A stretch of DNA of 52,275 nt from a virus, in IMG/VR virus record IMGVR_UViG_3300025010_000015, positions 1 to 52,275 of that record; one strand, 5' to 3'. Below, in pieces: positions 50,950 to 52,275 of this stretch. The notes beneath the pieces are model-generated. The model was not told the origin of the DNA, ran no database searches, and saw only the letters and a list, made by a program, of their open reading frames with translations. Both the position numbers and the translations under genes were made by a program. Position 1 is the stretch's first letter, and the number at the start of each line of letters is the position of its first letter.

Positions 50950-51391
50950 TCCAATCAACCTCCGTTTCAAAAGAGTAGTCCTTTCCAAGACATCGTGAGA
51001 GTGCGCCATATCCGAATCCTAAGCCGTCATGATAGTTGGACGGTAGGTCACAAACTAGTGGTGTCGTGCCATGATAGAGAATGTTGTTACTACGTGTGAA
51101 TCGTTCCATCTGGTGGATAGGTTCAAGCACGTCAACGATGTCATTCAATCGCTTGATAGTGGTTGGCGAGCACCACCCGCCATTGGTGATAGTGATTGCG
51201 TTGTTGCCATGTGACGACCACGTTACGGTGCACAGCACGGTGTCATACATAGTAATAGTGATTACATTGTCGTACACCGTCTTTCCATTGTAGTTGTGTG
51301 CTGGTGTCGTGTGTTGCACGTGCATGTATGGATAGCGTGCACGCAAAGCCTTAGCGTTGCTTAGGATAGTGTTGAATTGTGATTGTGTCAT
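50942..51391 (-). CDS. Hypothetical protein, right-end cluster
   Basis: 149 residues. Beta-rich and Thr/Asn-rich (NVITITMYDTVLCTVTW), with a Cys-containing C-terminal region. ATG overlaps the preceding stop by one base. Similar in style to the neighbour at 51740, which suggests related folds, but identity is too low to call them paralogues. Confidence 0.65.
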   Translation of the reverse strand: MTQSQFNTILSNAKALRARYPYMHVQHTTPAHNYNGKTVYDNVITITMYDTVLCTVTWSSHGNNAITITNGGWCSPTTIKRLNDIVDVLEPIHQMERFTRSNNILYHGTTPLVCDLPSNYHDGLGFGYGALSRCLGKDYSFETEVDWNE

Positions 51392-51723
51392 TATAAACCT
51401 GCCTTGTGTTCGATGTTGATAGTGCTGATGGTGAACGTGTCACGATTCTTGCCCGTGTAGCGATATTCAACGTGTAGCGTGCCAATAGTCGGGGTCAAGT
51501 AGTGATACTTCAATGACCAAAGGTGACGGAACATTGCTTGAATACTGGCGTTGTCCGTACGTATCTCAATCATGTTGGAATAGACTATGAGGGTAGCACT
51601 ATCATTTTGCATGATAGCGTACTGTCTGTATAGGTCAATGCTTTGGAATCGTGAAGTAAACTCCTCGATTACTTTCTGTTCAACTAGTGATTTGACCGCA
51701 CTCTGTACTTGTTTCTTTGTCAT
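51391..51723 (-). CDS. Hypothetical protein, right-end cluster
   Basis: 110 residues, GAGAGG leader before ATG 51723. A short N-terminal helix then mixed strands (ATLIVYSNMIEIRTD). Unrecognised. Co-directional with its neighbours, with 16 nt to the upstream gene. Confidence 0.65.
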   Translation of the reverse strand: MTKKQVQSAVKSLVEQKVIEEFTSRFQSIDLYRQYAIMQNDSATLIVYSNMIEIRTDNASIQAMFRHLWSLKYHYLTPTIGTLHVEYRYTGKNRDTFTISTINIEHKAGL

Positions 51724-51739
51724 TTGCTTGCCTCTCTTT

Positions 51740-52078
51740 TTATAAGTAGTAGCGATTCATATCCAAGAGGATACGATAGAATAATCCGTTACAATGTGCA
51801 ATAGCTCCAGACTTGACAATCGACTTTCTTGAATAGCTGTTCCAATCAGTGAATCCGTAGGCGTGCATGAACTGTGTTACATGCTTGGAAGTAGTGGTAG
51901 AATAGTCGTAGTGTGGATACAGCGTAATTGTGTAGTCTTTACTGTCAACTACTACACATAGGCTGTTGTAGCTACGCAACGCTATAATGCTGTTAATCCG
52001 CGTAACACCGTGCGTTGTGTGGCGTTTGTTAGTAGCTGATTGTTGTGCGCTGATGGTGCAGAATTCTTCTCTTGTCAT
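51740..52078 (-). CDS. Hypothetical protein, first gene after the repeat array
   Basis: 112 residues from ATG 52078 (AGAGG, 7 nt). Ser/Thr/Tyr-rich with strands around SLCVVVDSKDYTITLYPHYD. Upstream are a small inverted repeat ATTCCAT-TAG-ATGGAAT (about 52106-52122), degenerate TTAGTGA repeats (52125-52148) and then the 15-bp array, through which transcription from 427 could arrive. Confidence 0.65.
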   Translation of the reverse strand: MTREEFCTISAQQSATNKRHTTHGVTRINSIIALRSYNSLCVVVDSKDYTITLYPHYDYSTTTSKHVTQFMHAYGFTDWNSYSRKSIVKSGAIAHCNGLFYRILLDMNRYYL

Positions 52079-52148
52079 AATAGTACCTCTCATTGTGTGA
52101 TTATTCCATTAGATGGAATTAGTGAATTAGTGAGTAGTGAGTTAGTGA

Positions 52149-52275
52149 GCGAACCATTGCCGTGCGAACCATTGCCGTGCGAACCATTGCCGTGCGAACC
52201 ATTGCCGTGCGAACCATTGCCGTGCGAACCATTGCCGTGCGAACCATTGCCGTGCGAACCATTGCCGTGCGAACC
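52149..52275. repeat. 15-bp tandem repeat array, right contig end
   Basis: A partial unit (12 nt), seven complete CGTGCGAACCATTGC units (52161-52265) and 10 nt of another, in the same orientation as the left end. The last 115 bases equal the first 115 bases of the window. The run is 127 nt, a common assembler k-mer size. TTAGTGA-type short repeats precede it. Confidence 0.97.

Overview
The window is an essentially complete genome of a tailed double-stranded DNA phage with siphovirus-type organisation (long tape measure protein, major tail protein, tail terminator, no contractile sheath). It encodes no integrase, excisionase or recognisable repressor, so it looks virulent. A spanin pair (inner-membrane protein with an overlapping lipoprotein gene) and a second small lipoprotein point to a Gram-negative host. 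Nearly every gene has a strong AAGGAG/GGAGG ribosome binding site, and several promoters match the sigma-70 consensus, so Bacteroidota is an unlikely host. Both ends of the contig lie inside the same 15-bp tandem repeat in the same orientation. I read this as a circular or terminally redundant molecule whose assembly broke inside a repeat array of unknown true length.

Layout. (1) Positions 125-758 and 50578-52078 hold six small leftward genes that form one cluster if the ends are joined through the repeat array. (2) Positions 810-1860 are a regulatory region containing a leftward consensus promoter, a rightward late promoter and several repeats. (3) Positions 1861-27354 are the rightward late module: terminase, portal, head-maturation protease with a nested scaffold start, decoration protein, major capsid protein, neck genes, major tail protein, tape measure, distal tail and fibre proteins, then holin-like membrane proteins and Rz/Rz1-type spanins. 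I see no endolysin. (4) A bidirectional terminator at 27358-27429 separates this from the leftward genes. (5) Positions 27414-38475 are the leftward replication module: PD-(D/E)XK nuclease, a Csx16-like protein, family A DNA polymerase, zinc-ribbon protein, MazG-like protein, UvrD-like helicase, archaeo-eukaryotic-type primase, RecB-like nuclease, a possible ssDNA-binding protein, SNF2-like helicase and an HTH protein. (6) Positions 38625-49538 are a leftward run of about 27 mostly small accessory genes including ThyX, a dATP/dGTP diphosphohydrolase-like protein and a YopX-like protein. Two oversized tRNA-like elements are embedded in it. (7) Positions 49661-50577 are about 0.9 kb of non-coding, repeat-rich, partly AT-rich DNA that looks like an origin or regulatory hub.

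Functionally, the replication module supplies its own polymerase, primase and helicases, while the accessory genes adjust nucleotide pools (ThyX, NTP-PPase-like proteins) and probably host defences (Csx16-like protein). The late module builds a capsid by protease/scaffold maturation and a tail carrying a LamG-like domain and a mosaic fibre. Seven short genes (34-55 residues) in the accessory and tail regions were recovered by reading directly from ribosome binding sites.
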